Below, one piece after another: positions 48,601-59,154 of a stretch of 64,000 nt of DNA. Where the stretch lies: assembly GCA_029204225.1 (NCBI GenBank), contig CM055095.1, forward strand, positions 29,204,845 through 29,268,844. Direction: 5' to 3'. The translations under genes and the position numbers were made by a program. The number at the start of each line of letters is the position of its first letter. Within the stretch, counting starts at the first letter, position 1. The notes below the pieces were generated by a model that worked only from the letters and a program-made list of their open reading frames with translations, ran no database searches and was not told where the DNA came from. Source of the DNA: Diphasiastrum complanatum. Lineage: Eukaryota > Streptophyta > Lycopodiopsida > Lycopodiales > Lycopodiaceae.

Positions 48601-50133
48601 GGACCCGCGTCTGACCCTCGACGCGTCCCATTTTATTTTTATTTTTTTAAGACTAAATAACACTAAATACTAAAAAAAAAAGCGGACGCGTCCGGACCCC
48701 TGGACGCACCCCTGGCGCGTCCTCGCCCGGACGCGGACCCCCATGCAACTGCGCTAACAGACTTGACAACGACTGCAGCCACCCACGATCTCCTACAGAC
48801 AGCACATCCACTTTGTACTTTCTTCATCTGCACACTTGTAACATTGTGTATATATGCTGAATACCATTTGCGTATTCAGACTGATTAAGAGATTGAAGAT
48901 CAAGTGTGCGTAATATAATAGCATCAGAAGCTTATTAGAGATAGATGAAGTAGATGCCTTGTGCATTGATTCTTTATTTGTCAGTAACAGGTTCATTCCT
49001 CTTACAGATTGAATTAGCTTTGTAGAGCACGCGGTTTCGTCCGCTATTGTCTTGTGCTCTACCGCATTATTGACATGTATATTTTGCTATACTTAATCTG
49101 ATAACAGCTCTTTTGATCTGCGTTTAGATTTGCGTCAATATTGCTATGCTTACTTTTCATTCTGTCTGACTTTCTAGTTGCTCAATCTAGCAATATGTTT
49201 TTAGCGAGTTAATATTAGTCTAGCTGTTGACGACTAATATTTAGTCTTGCCTTTTGCGAATTATTCGCGACTGATTATCATTCGAGCTCTGTCTAGCTCT
49301 TCGCGAATCATTCGCGACCAATAATTTGTCTACCTATTCGCGACAAATTATTCTTCTGGTGTTTTATTAATGTTTGGCTACGTAATTAGAACGACAGTGA
49401 TTTCCATCACTAACGTGCTGTTCGTTTCTGATAGCCGTAGTCATGCTTAGGGAAAGAGTAATATAGCTCATTCCGCTGCGCACGAACACTTTCCGTTCGA
49501 GTTCGTTTCTCGTTCGAGTTTCGAGTTCGTTTTCTTTTCGAGCTATTCTCATTTCTCACACACGACACACCCTCTTTCTCCAACAACTTGGATGGAGTTG
49601 CCACACTTCACTGACATAGATGTTGTTGAGACACAGTACATTGCCTTCAAGAGGCAGGTTGGTGTGTTTGGCCATCATGCGGTGCTGAATCCCAGCAGGC
49701 GGGAGAAAGTGGTGACTTGGTGGAACCTCTATGGTTCGGCATGCCCAGCTCTACAAAAGCTGGCCTTGCGAGTACTGTCACAGGTATTTCTTTACCCACC
49801 AAATTCTATGTGATTAAAGATGGGTGTTAATTTGATGAAATCAACTAATGCCCTTTTTTGAATTTTATGATTGTCAATAGGATTGTTCCTCCAGTGTATG
49901 CGAGTGCAACTGGAGCACATTTTCATTGATTCACACGAAAAGGCGTAATCGCCTTTCTATTGCACAGATGGCACGACTGTTTTTTGCAACATTAATGTGA
50001 GGTTGGGTGACAAACTTGCATCTATTGTGGACCCTCTAGAGGTGTTGCCCTCTGATTGTTTACTAGGCGTTCATGATCCCACTGATTCCACCAGACCCAT
50101 GCTGAGGGCTGATGTGGTGGCTGACATTGTGGT

Positions 50134-50172
<39 letters not shown>

Positions 50173-53100
50173 GCGGGTTAGACGGTTGTTGATGGATAGA
50201 GAGGGTCATGATTAGGATACAGGTCTGGCCAGGGGACATGTATGGACATGGGTGCTGATGAGGATGATGAGGATGATGATGATGATGATTTGGGTATTCC
50301 TGCTCCCGGGTTGGAGACCATGGCTGAGGCAGAGCTTGACTATGGCCTGGAGGATGATCGATTATAGAGGATGATGGCAGGGATGTATGAGCCAGATCTA
50401 CCAGAGCAGGATGTGTATCAACCTGATCCAGTAGCAGAGGATATACAACATGAGAGAGAGACAGTGGATGCAGCATAGGTTGGGGATGCTGACCATCATA
50501 TGGCACAGGACGCTTTTGGAGGGGATACAGCAGAGGGTGGAGATGCTTGTGCCACAATGGGAGGGATTTGACGATGTGCAGAATATACAGGCCCCTGCAG
50601 ATGTTCATCATGATGATGCAGATCGGACCTTGGGGTTGCAAGGGCAAGTTGTGTTGGAGTGTAAGACCATTACTACACCATATGACTCAAATTATAAAGC
50701 TCACTAAGGAAGAAAATGAAGAGTGTAAATGAGACTCTTTATAGACAACTTGTAGGTAGTCTCATATACTTGACTACTACATGTCTAGATGTTTCATACA
50801 TAGTTAGCATGGTGAGTCAATATATGTCAAAGCCAAAATCCATATTGGAAAGTGGCAAAAAAGAATTCTATGGTACATCAAAGGGACAAACAAATTTGGC
50901 ATTCACTATAGCAACAAAGGTATTATAAAGCTTGAAGGTTTTGCGAATGTAGATTGGGCAAGAGACGTTGAGGATAGGAAAGCTACTATAGGATATTCAT
51001 TTAGTCTTGGTACAAGTACATGTACTATATAATGGAGCAAGAAGAAGCAGCCAACGATTGCGTTATCATCTATCAAAGCTGAATATAGGGCAACTACAAC
51101 ATCAACATGTGAAGCCACATGGTTAAGAAGGATTCTTGAAGATCTCCAAGTTCACAAGTAGGTCCAACAATACTTTTGTGTAAGAATTGAGGTTGTATTT
51201 AGTGCGCCAAGAATCCAATATTTCATAGTAGAATTAAGCACATTGAAATACAACAACACTTCATTCAAGAGAAAATTTAAAGTGGAGAAGTGGAATTGGT
51301 TTATTGCAACGCCAACAATCAAGCTGCCAATATCTTTACCAAGGGGCTTGGTAGAGAAAAGTTTGAGAGGTTTAGAGACCTCCTTCGGTATGGACAAGGT
51401 GAGGATGACATTGATGATCTGGGGTGGCTCTCACCACATGCACGTACTCAGCCACATCCAGCACCATCAGCTGCGACACATACGACTGTCACTCGTACGG
51501 CTTCTACTCATACAGCTCCCAGGCATACAATGCCCACACATACGGTACCTCCTGCTCAGCCACCCACTTAGGTTGCTGCATCCACTTATACAACTGCCCT
51601 GATCTCAAAGGGCTTCAAAACACAAAAGGGAAAGTGGCAATTTGGAGCCAATCAAGAGCATCAAAGGCTCCTACTACATCTGCTTCCACAACACCGGCTC
51701 GGAGGCATCCAGGAAGGCCTCCAGGATCTAGCAGGGGGTCTTCCCAGAGAGGCAGAGGTTCTAGTCAGATAGTGACATGTAGACAGAGAGGGAGGCCGCG
51801 TGGCTCTGGTAGAGGTGCATCTCGCATCACTTTGTCGGGGACACAGATTGAGGGAGAGGTATTACATGACTTCAGTCAGGCTGTGACAGAGGAGGATGAG
51901 TCAGATGATTCTGATGATCCGGGTGCCACACAGGCATCTTGAGGACATGTTGTAGATGTTTTCATTTTGTTCATTTATGTTCCATTCATATTGTGTTTTT
52001 TTGAGGTCAGACCCCAGCCGTATGTGGCGGGCTCTATATATGATGAGATTATATACAGAGCATCTCACTTGTTTTCTAGATGGATGGCTAATTGATGTGT
52101 ACACTGATGAAATGGCTTACTATGATAGGCTTCCCCTCTCTCTTAACAATTCGGGTATTTTTTTTGGCTGTTTTTGGGGGTGGGTAGTTAAAAAAAAAGC
52201 CATAAATTATATGCTATGGTCCTCCCCAAAAAAAATTCTAAACTCCCTAAGCAAATCTGCACTTTTTTGGCATTTTTTGGGGCTTCTTTTTGGGGGTGGG
52301 AACTAAAAAAAAAAATTTAATCAATTAATTAATTGTACGGTTCACCACGGTTGCAGGCAAAAGTTTTTGTGAACCGTACGGTTCTCAGAACCGTGGTGAA
52401 CCGTGGACGGTTCATAAATTCTATGGTTTGTACAAGATAAATCATAATCTGTGCTTCAATGCAAAGGACGTCACTTATTGGATCAAGATTCAGAAGGATT
52501 AGTAAGAATTTGACCAGAAGGAAATTCCCCCAAAAGTCAAAATCGAAGGATACACAAATTTAGGAAAGGACATTGTAGTTATTGGTCAATTGTATGTCAA
52601 TGCTTTGTATGGGGATAAAGATTTCTTGTTTGGGTGGAGATCTCTATCTTGACTCCCCGATGCTATGTTGTATTGTGAATGCTGGATGTGCATTGTGACA
52701 TGATCTTTCTTTATAATTGGGTCTCATATTAGCATCTATTGTGTCTTTCATAGTCAATCTAATCAAGTAAGTTGTTTAAGTGTCTAAGTAAAGTCTTAAG
52801 TTCATGATTACAATTTTTGTGTGAAGTGAATCCAACAAAAGCGATTATTAGGATTTTATGAGATAATCTTGTGACTCAAAGTCGTCAAATTATCACAGCA
52901 CTATACTACCTTTTTAATCTTGTCTGCTGCACATTTCTTTGGAAATCATGTCAATGCTTGTGTCTTATCCTCATTTTTAACGTCAACATCAAGTTAACAC
53001 TTGATGTATTTTGCAATCAGCCGAGCCAACCAGACAAAATATGGGAAGATCTAAAACGGGAAGCAATCCAACAATCACAGTTGGAACCATACCTAGCCAG

Positions 53101-56100
53101 TTTTCTATATGCTGCAATTATTGCACATCCATCATTGGAACGATCTCTTGCTTTTCACTTGGCAAATAAATTGGCAGATACGACTCTTTTGAGTACTCAA
53201 TTATTCTCTTTGTTTTCTGAAACATTTGCAACAGATACAAGTATGCAGGTATGGATTGCTATTCGTACTTTTGCTTTATCAAAGTTTTGTTCTGATGAAA
53301 TTTCATGGCTTTATTAAATTGCATGGTGATCAATATCAATGAGTAGTTTTTTGTGGTTTCCAATTTACATACATCTACTACTCCAAATAAGTTTTCGAAT
53401 TTCTCAAATTTCTCTACCAAGCCTTTTGGTATAGATGTTTGCCACTTGGTCGTTTGTATTGCAGTAGATAAGTTCAATGTTCAATGTTTTCTTCTTGAAG
53501 TCTTTTTCATATGTAGTGTTGCTGAACTGCAATGTGTTTGATCCGACCATGAAAACGGGATTCTCTGCCAATTAAATACAACTTTGGTTGTCACAACGAA
53601 GTGTTGTAGGCCCTTTTGCTCCATGTGAAGATCCTTGAATCCGCCTGAGCCAAATTGCTTCCATTTAGTACTTGTAGCTGCACGATAGTCTGCCTCTGTA
53701 GAAGACAATGTTATAGTAGGCTGCTTCTTAGAACTCCACGTGGTAGCACGATGCCGACGATGTCTCTACTTTTCTTGATGGTCATAAATGTTATGCTTAC
53801 ATGGCAAATTCTCCTTGGGCAGGACAGTCAGCTCTACTTCTTTCTGCTTGAAGGTCAAGATTGCAGATGAAGCATTCATTGCTTTCTTAATGCATGCATT
53901 ATCAGCACTCAGGCTGTGTCACAACTTTTTTTAAAATTCATTTAAAGCCATAGGCAACCCATTGATCTTTGCGAGTTGAAGTCACTTCAGCTCATGTTCT
54001 TTGTAGTACTAAAGTCTTGCATGATGTCCCATATTATACTGGGAAACTTTTATCAGAGACGAATTTCTATGTTTTCCACTTGGCTATTATTATGTTAGTC
54101 TGAGCATTGACAGTTTTTAACATCACTGGTAAGGAGACTTCAAGTGTCACACATTCAGACAGAAAAACCCATAAGAGCATTCCATGTGAGGAGTATCTAC
54201 AGTGTCCTCATGAAACAAATTATCCTGAAGTTCGGTTTCTCATTTCATCTTGTATGTAGCGCCTCTTCTTGATGTCTCTCATCACTTTCAAAAGCGTATT
54301 TTCATCAGAAGTCTTCATGTTTGCAAGCAACAATGGAGCTAGATAGTCTAAGACTTTGTGCGTGGATGATTGCATGACTCCTTTGTTATGTGGAGTACTC
54401 ATTTCTGTGGCATCCACTTCTATCTTCATTACGCCTGGCTGGTGCAGCTTTCCTGCTTGTTTTGGGCATCATCTGCTTTTTTGTCTTTGTTAAAGAATTA
54501 CGATTTCTTTTTTTAATTTTTCCTGGCCACGTGCCTGTACCATGTATAGATCTCCAAAATTCATTCCCTAGAAAGGATTATAGTGCTCTAAGATCCTTCA
54601 TATTAGACTCTAAGGAAAGATCTCTCTTAATCTTATTTAGCAGCTGCTCATTTGTACCTCTAATAATAAGATTATCAACATAAAGTACTATTATAAATAT
54701 ATGGTTTTTTCCAACCAACAAATATGAATGTACTCTCCAACTTGCTTCTCTGAAAGCTCAGCTGCTCAGAATTTTTTTCCAGTTCTTGTATACCATGCTT
54801 TGAGTGCTTGCTTCAAGCCATATAAAGCTTTCTTTAACTTGAAAACCCATGTTCTCTTTCCATTGACTACAAAACGCTTTGGCTGCTCCATGTGTACTTC
54901 CGCTTCAAGATAACCATTCAAGAAAGCACCTTTGACATCCATTTGCTGAATGTCTCAACCAAAATAAGCCGCCAAAGCTATAACTGTCATGGTATACATC
55001 TTTTGCAACTGATGCTTTATAATCATCAATGCCTGAGCATAACCTTTTGCAATAAGCATCTTGTATTTGTCTATCGTACCATCAGATATGAACTTTGTCC
55101 TGTAAATCCATTCACATCCAATAGGCCTTTTCCCTAATGGTAGCCTCACGAGATCACGTCTCATTTTTTATTATTGAATCAATCTCCTCGTACATGGCCT
55201 GTCCTGTCTCGATGAGTCTTTAAAGTATGTGGGTCCTTTGTCTCACGTATATTTGCCATGAAAGCATGATGTACGTTACCTGTTTCCTCTGAGTTTTACA
55301 TATCCTGGATGATCTCCTAGCTTCATGCTCGCTTACCTCACTCTCTCATCAATAATTGACCGAAAAGTATCCTATACCAAAAAGCTAACCTTTTCACTTG
55401 GAAAGCGATTAGAGATCTCTTTAAATCTTAGTTTTAACTTTTAATAACACTATTTTTTGTGCAAAAATAAATAAATAACACTTTTTCCTCAAAAGTTCTG
55501 ATAGGGCATGTGCTGATGTGCTTTTTATTTATGGACATGCATTTGTCATCACTGGAGTTTACTCACTATTCTGATTACAAAACAAAAAAAATCTTTCACT
55601 AAGGAGTTTAGGAGCCCTTAGTGAAAATAGTTCTTTTGACACTATGGCAGATTACTTCCTGCCATGCAGTTAGTAAAATTTTTAAGGGTGAAACATTGAA
55701 TCTGCTACATTGTCATGCCATTAATGGGGTTCACAAATAGATTTTATCTATTCTTTTGACAAGGAAAGAAATTCATGAAGTTTCATCGCTTTGATCTCAT
55801 GTTTAGTATCATGATTCTTTTGATAGGTTCATATTGCAACACTGCGATTCAGAATCGCGATTTGGAATTTTCCTAGAATCGTATAGAATCGTGTTTTTTT
55901 TTTGGATTTTTTTTTTGGGCAAGTATTAGATGAAAGCTCTAATTAAGAGCATTATTACTGTGTAGTTTGCCAAATGTTTCGGGTACAGGATGGTCCAGTT
56001 CAGGTGCATTAATCCATGTTGGGTTTTGTCAAGGATAAAAATTCAAAACTAACCGCTAGCCTGTCTCTTACGATCACAGATGTTCCCAGTGGGACAGAGA

Positions 56101-57164
56101 CAGAGAACTGTAGAGCAATTGTACCTCGCTTTTTGGTTCGGGGGGTGCTGCCCCCCCTCTGCACCCCCTTGTAGATAAAAATGGGTTCTGAATGCGCGCC
56201 GAGAAGGGCCCAATATTTATGCCCCCAATTGTATGCACATTGCACTCACATCCAATAGACTTGATAGTTTGGGCTGTAGCATTAACAATTACTGAGAGCC
56301 AGAGCAAATAACAACCAAATAGCTACTGACTTTTATCTGTTTGTGCCCTATCTATTGCACTTTTAGGAGGCAAAATGCTGGTTTGACCATTGCTCCCCTG
56401 AAAAAATTTCAGCCATAAGCGATTTTTTCAAATTTTGTTCTTTTAAATTTTTTTCTTTTGCACGATTCGCTGTTAGAATCGCAGTTCGCGAATCGCGAAC
56501 CCAGTGAATTGCGATTCGCTGCAACTATATTATCATTAATATGATTCACACAAAGTTCCAATCATTCAACGATTTGGATAATGATCTTGTCACATTCTGA
56601 TTCACGACTTTTCCTGCAGGAGGCTATTCGAGCAGATATTTGTGCATTTAGAGAAAGAGATCCAGCATGTACAAGCTATGTTCATGGCATGTTAAATTTC
56701 AAAGGATTCTTGGCTTGTCAGGCGCATCGAGTAGCTCACAGGCTCTGGGGCCAGGGCCGCAATGGTCTTGCCCTTGCCCTTCAAAATAGAATATCTGAAG
56801 TCTTCCAAGTTGATATTCATCCAGGTAATTTGGTACCAAATTCATTTCTAAGTACTTGGTTCCCTTTTTACATTTGGGTCTGCTAGTCTTGATTACTTTA
56901 TCGTCTCCCAATATGTTATTAGAAAAGAGGTTAGCTTGGATTGCTGTGACTTGTTCATTGTGTAAGACCAGCCTCCTTTTGTTGCTCCCATCAAAGACTA
57001 CCTTACCCTCTTATTTGGTTGGGCCAAACGAAATTTGTTTGAGTATTCGCCCAAAAATCAAAAGTTCAAATTAATAATGTCCAGTACAATGATAGAGAAA
57101 GTGGTAAATTTTGGAGATCTAGAAAATTTGCCCAGATCTCAGAAACTACATTATATGTATAACC

Positions 57165-57239
<75 letters not shown>

Positions 57240-57826
57240 TTTTTTCAGAGCTGCCGAGGAACAGAAAGCTAGAAGTGCTTAGTGATGCAGGTGGCTGAAT
57301 GTTATTTATCTGCTTACTTTGATTCTTCAGTAAATGCCATGTAGAAGGTCTTCATTCAAGGTGTTTGGGATCATTCCTGAATGGATAATTTCAAATTTAT
57401 CAACTACAATGCCCAATTGTGTGAATATATATGCTTGCAGGTGCCAAGATAGGAAAAGGTGTTCTATTTGATCATGCTACCGGTGTGGTCGTTGGGGAAA
57501 CAGCTGTTATTGGGAATGATGTCTCTATCCTGCACCATGTCACACTTGGAGGCACAGGCAATGCTTGCGGAGATCGTCACCCTAAGGTAGGTAATGGAGT
57601 GCTTATTGGAGCTGCAGCGACATTGCTTGGTGCTATCAAAGTTGGTGATGGAGCCAAAATTGGGGCATGCTCTCTGGTTCTGATCGATGTCCCTCCACAC
57701 AGCACAGCAGTTGGAGTTCCTGCAAGAATCATCCCAGGAAAAGATCCAGGTGCATCAATCCTGAACCGTGACCTACCAGGGCAAAGCATGGATCACACTT
57801 CTGAGATTTTGGATTATGTCATCTGA
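41298..57826 (+). CDS. Serine O-acetyltransferase, four exons, probably plastid-targeted
   Basis: Exons are 41298-41591, 53021-53248, 56620-56824 and 57441-57826. Phases are 0, 0 and 1, with GT-AG introns (CAA|GTAATT...ATCAG|CCG; CAG|GTATGG...CTGCAG|GAG; G|GTAATT...TGCAG|GT), giving 370 residues. The enzyme acetylates L-serine with acetyl-CoA, the first step of cysteine synthesis. Exon 2 encodes the N-terminal helical domain (DKIWEDLKREA, SLERSLAFHLANKL). Exon 3 encodes RERDPACTSYVH and FKGFLACQAHR, which include active-site acidic and His residues. Exon 4 encodes the left-handed beta-helix (LFDHATGVVVGETA, VSILHHVTLGG, DRHPKVGNGVLIGAAA) and the conserved C-terminal DYVI, whose final Ile docks into O-acetylserine(thiol)lyase in the plant complex. 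Exon 1 is Ser/Arg-rich with few acidic residues, like a transit peptide. It is the least certain part, supported mainly by its phase and position. Introns 1 and 2 are full of transposons. Confidence 0.88.
41812..41851. repeat. CA microsatellite in intron 1
   Basis: A run of about 39 bp of CA dinucleotides lies directly before the repeat that starts with catagttgcag. Confidence 0.9.
41852..42375. mobile_element. Non-autonomous terminal-repeat element(s) in intron 1
   Basis: The sequence begins CATAGTTGCAGTGAATCGCGA and contains several GATTCTG/CGATT motifs. A second CATAGTTGCACTGCATTTC lies at about 42160. The segment about 42255-42360 (ATGAAAGCTCTAATTA, GGGTACAGGATGGTC, GGTGCATTAA) is also found at about 55920-56010. 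No coding capacity. The boundaries are uncertain and there may be two nested copies. Confidence 0.6.
42450..42636. repeat. Two CT microsatellites flanking a short degenerate repeat
   Basis: CT runs lie at about 42450-42477 and 42590-42636. Between them, variants of the words aacc(g/a)tactga and aatcgtactg recur several times, suggesting simple-sequence expansion. Confidence 0.8.
42791..44886 (-). pseudogene. Acidic-tail ORF region (transposon protein candidate) split by a LINE ORF1 insertion
   Basis: Read on minus, 44479-44886 encodes an acidic protein part (PTQEEIDDEIYKELYRQAQ, ELRADYEEEEWVEGDTEEEE) after a splice-like acceptor (TTGCAG|GTGAACC). After the LINE insertion, 42791-42979 encodes GGRRARATPRRMVSSYSDSS and ends SDDFDYHNSDES. 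Together this resembles the low-complexity acidic and Arg/Gly tail seen after the transposase in the hAT relic at 49.6-51.9 kb, but no transposase core is visible here. The link to hAT is inference. Confidence 0.35.
43344..44303 (+). pseudogene. LINE ORF1-like protein with one internal stop
   Basis: The ATG at 43344 opens MPRRKGVIPDPSSV. A 319-codon frame runs to the stop at 44301-44303, interrupted by one TGA at 43899-43901 that fits a CGA-to-TGA change. The N-terminal third is Pro/Ser/Thr-rich. The middle (about 43590-43800) looks like coiled coil (SLLLAVQSHLQKLDTSIEAL, IQQLENQVEQHH). The last part (LNVRVRGIPNSQNAVEEAEKF ... TYLDDDLTFIQVQERKKARQ) matches the RRM-plus-C-terminal layout of L1-type ORF1 nucleic-acid-binding proteins. 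No reverse-transcriptase ORF follows: the sequence goes straight to a 3' end with AATAAAG and (TTTC)n at about 44480-44506. The element therefore looks like an ORF1-only, internally deleted or non-autonomous LINE inserted in intron 1. Confidence 0.65.
44930..48050 (-). mobile_element. Chromodomain-type Ty3/gypsy relic in intron 1, 3' half with LTR
   Basis: Read on minus, the 3' LTR starts TGTTACGGCCC at 45534 after the purine tract ATAAGGGGAAAAGTA. Its far end near 44930 is not certain. The segment 45563-45820 encodes a chromodomain end (IPLEPEKILDTKSKRLRN, EHLVQWKGHSDDEDSWELE). The segment 45981-46208 encodes the tail of integrase (SITGYSPFMLMYGFQPGFP, VVDFLREMHEMLQLARENV). About 46900-47060 reads integrase zinc-finger and core text (AGGLLHPLDNPPEWWDSISM, NDAIWVIVDLLTKL) with stops. 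The upstream portion is unreadable as protein but collinear with the copy at 34.7-38.06 kb. Both copies end at the same GATCAGAAAAGGATT-like point. Confidence 0.75.
48241..48540. mobile_element. AT-rich repeat with AACCGTACGGTTCACCA end, copy 1
   Basis: It contains GAACCGTG..., a TTAATTAATT core, A-rich runs, a GGGGAGGACCATAGCA segment, and ends with GAACCGTACGGTTCACCAC. The same parts occur in reverse order and on the opposite strand at 52140-52425. No coding capacity; a MITE-like element is likely. Confidence 0.7.
49592..51942 (+). pseudogene. hAT transposase C-terminal relic with nested copia fragment
   Basis: Exon 49592-49783 ends WWNLYGSACPALQKLALRVLSQ. An intron (49784-49880, CAG|GTATTT...CAATAG) joins it in phase to DCSSSVCECNWSTFSLIHTK, RRNRLSIAQMARL. 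This is the hAT dimerisation domain (normally WW-x-x-(H/Y)G, then LAxRVLSQ, then SS-x-CERNWS-x-F). A one-base change follows, and the other frame continues INVRLGDKLASIV. A GA-run and acidic, Gly- and Arg-rich low-complexity tail run on to 51942 (RGRPRGSGRGAS, EEDESDDSDDPG). Positions about 50690-51410 are interrupted by a copia RNase H scrap. The N-terminal BED finger and catalytic core are missing. Confidence 0.7.
50690..51410 (+). pseudogene. Copia RNase H fragment inserted in the hAT relic
   Basis: It reads ETLYRQLVGSLIYLTTTCLDVS, later ANVDWARDVEDRKATIGYS, IALSSIKAEYRA, and ELVYCNANNQAANIFTKGL, followed by EKFERFRDLL. These are the standard copia RT-end and RNase H motifs in order. Frame changes and stops separate them. 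There are no LTRs, so only the 3' coding end was inserted or kept. Confidence 0.8.
52140..52428. mobile_element. AT-rich repeat with AACCGTACGGTTCTC end, copy 2, opposite orientation
   Basis: It is the reverse-complement counterpart of 48241-48540, sharing ATGCTATGGTCCTCCCC, the TTAATTAATT core, and GTACGGTTCACCACGG near one end. It lies just before exon 2 of the acetyltransferase gene. Confidence 0.7.
53259..55200 (-). pseudogene. Copia relic in intron 2: reverse transcriptase and RNase H
   Basis: Read on minus from the right: LPLGKRPIGCEWIYRTKF ... DGTIDKYKMLIAKGYAQ (55164-54955) is the copia RT start. QQMDVKGAFLNGYLEAEVHMEQP and LKKALYGLKQALKAWY (about 54750-54960) are RT motifs. RNase H text follows (SSTEADYRAATST, KDLHMEQKG at about 53600-53708), and QTTKWQTSIPKGLVEKFEKF (53259-53477) is its C-terminal end. 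Stops and frame changes abound and no LTR was found. It is unrelated to the gene's exons. Confidence 0.8.
55828..56528. mobile_element. Non-autonomous terminal-inverted-repeat element in intron 2
   Basis: The left end (ATTGCAACACTGCGATTC, about 55832) and the right end (AATTGCGATTCGCTGCAACTAT, ending about 56525) are inverted repeats of one another with changes. Next to them are internal copies of GAATCGCGA. The interior shares the ATGAAAGCTCTAATTA ... GGTGCATTAA segment with 42255-42360 in intron 1. Part of the interior (about 56040-56330) is not shared. No transposase; probably hAT- or MULE-like, which I cannot settle. Confidence 0.6.
57167..57237. repeat. GA microsatellite in intron 3
   Basis: About 70 bp of GA/AG repeats, within the 616-nt third intron. 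Confidence 0.95.
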
Positions 57827-58375
57827 AATTATGTATTCACTTCTAAGGGGAGTCAAGCCCCATAATTTTTGTAGGTATGTGAATAGATAGCTGGCTTTGA
57901 CAAAAAATGATTAAGAGGCCATGAATCGATTACTTGCTAAAGTGCTCTATATAGGTAGGTACCCAGTGAATCATCTTGACTATACAACGTGACAGGCTAT
58001 ATACATTATTATGCCACTATGGAATTAAAAATTTATAGGTAGGGTAGCCATTACCCATATAAGGTAATTTTTTGTCAAGTCTTTACTTGATGTCTTCTCA
58101 ACCGCTAAGAATATAAGTAGAACACATGACCTTAGCTAAGGTCTTTAGGTTTTTGTTTAGAAACATAGTTGCGCAGCATTTTGGAACTTGCTGTGTTCGT
58201 GAAGTCTCCTTTATTTAAGAGCGTTTGTATGGAACATAGCGATAAATTCATGTTCTTTTTCTTGAAAAGTCTTTGATGAAAATCAATTCAGGGTTTATAC
58301 TGTATACAACCGTTGAAATGTGATACATAAAATTCTTAACATGTGGAATGCAGACATTCAAATAGTAATAATAGA

Positions 58376-58456
<81 letters not shown>

Positions 58457-59150
58457 ATGGGTAGGCCCTGTGCAGAGGCAGGCTAGCAGGCATAGGGAGA
58501 GGTAGAGGCACCAGCAGAGGATGACCACGTTGCATTCCCTTTGCATCTCCCTCTACCTCTGTAATTGTTTGTTGGCGCCTCTCCGTGCAACAGCTATTGG
58601 CAAACCTGTGCCTCCTGCACGCTTGACCTCATATATGAGTTGATGGATTGTATAATGGAGACATGGCAAATTGCAATCACAGTTGCCCGTTTTGAAACTG
58701 AATGCGTTCAGAACGACGTTTTGAAATGGAATATGACCTAAATTTTTATTTCTGTTTTTTGAAACACATCATTCTCAAAAGGAAAAAAGGTCGTATATCT
58801 ATAAAAAAAATTAGTTAAAAATAGAGAATGACATTGGGCTGCCTTAAATATATTGTTTAGACCTTAAAAAACCAAACCATATTGTCAGCTCTGTAGCTGC
58901 TTTAGCAAAAGGGAATAAATCATGTCATTAAGTAAGCCTGCATTCAACAACCATGTAAATAAAGATAGTTTCGCCTAGACGTACAAAGAGCTCTTCGGCT
59001 GATATGGCTGCTTGGCATATTTTTACGCTCTTTTCCCTCTTCCTCCTAGAGATGGTGAAGCAGGTCATCGAGAAACTCGGCGTTTCATGTCAGGTGATTG
59101 GCAAATTTTACAAGAGGAGCTTTTTTTTTCGTTGCAATGTGCTTGTGACA
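57827..59150. other. Downstream flank of the acetyltransferase gene
   Basis: AT-rich sequence with no gene. It contains a TA run (58378-58419) joined to a GA run (58420-58454), which creates false repetitive open frames on both strands. Confidence 0.6.
58378..58454. repeat. Compound TA/GA microsatellite
   Basis: About 42 bp of TA followed directly by about 35 bp of GA. Confidence 0.95.
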
Positions 59151-59154
59151 AAAT

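Noticed and set aside
50063-50647. 194-codon minus-strand frame rich in His/Pro/Ser
   Set aside because: It is antisense to the acidic tail of the hAT relic and to a GA microsatellite.
58248-58546. Open frames rich in Ser/Leu and Tyr/Ile on both strands
   Set aside because: They are translations of the TA and GA microsatellites and carry no protein signal.
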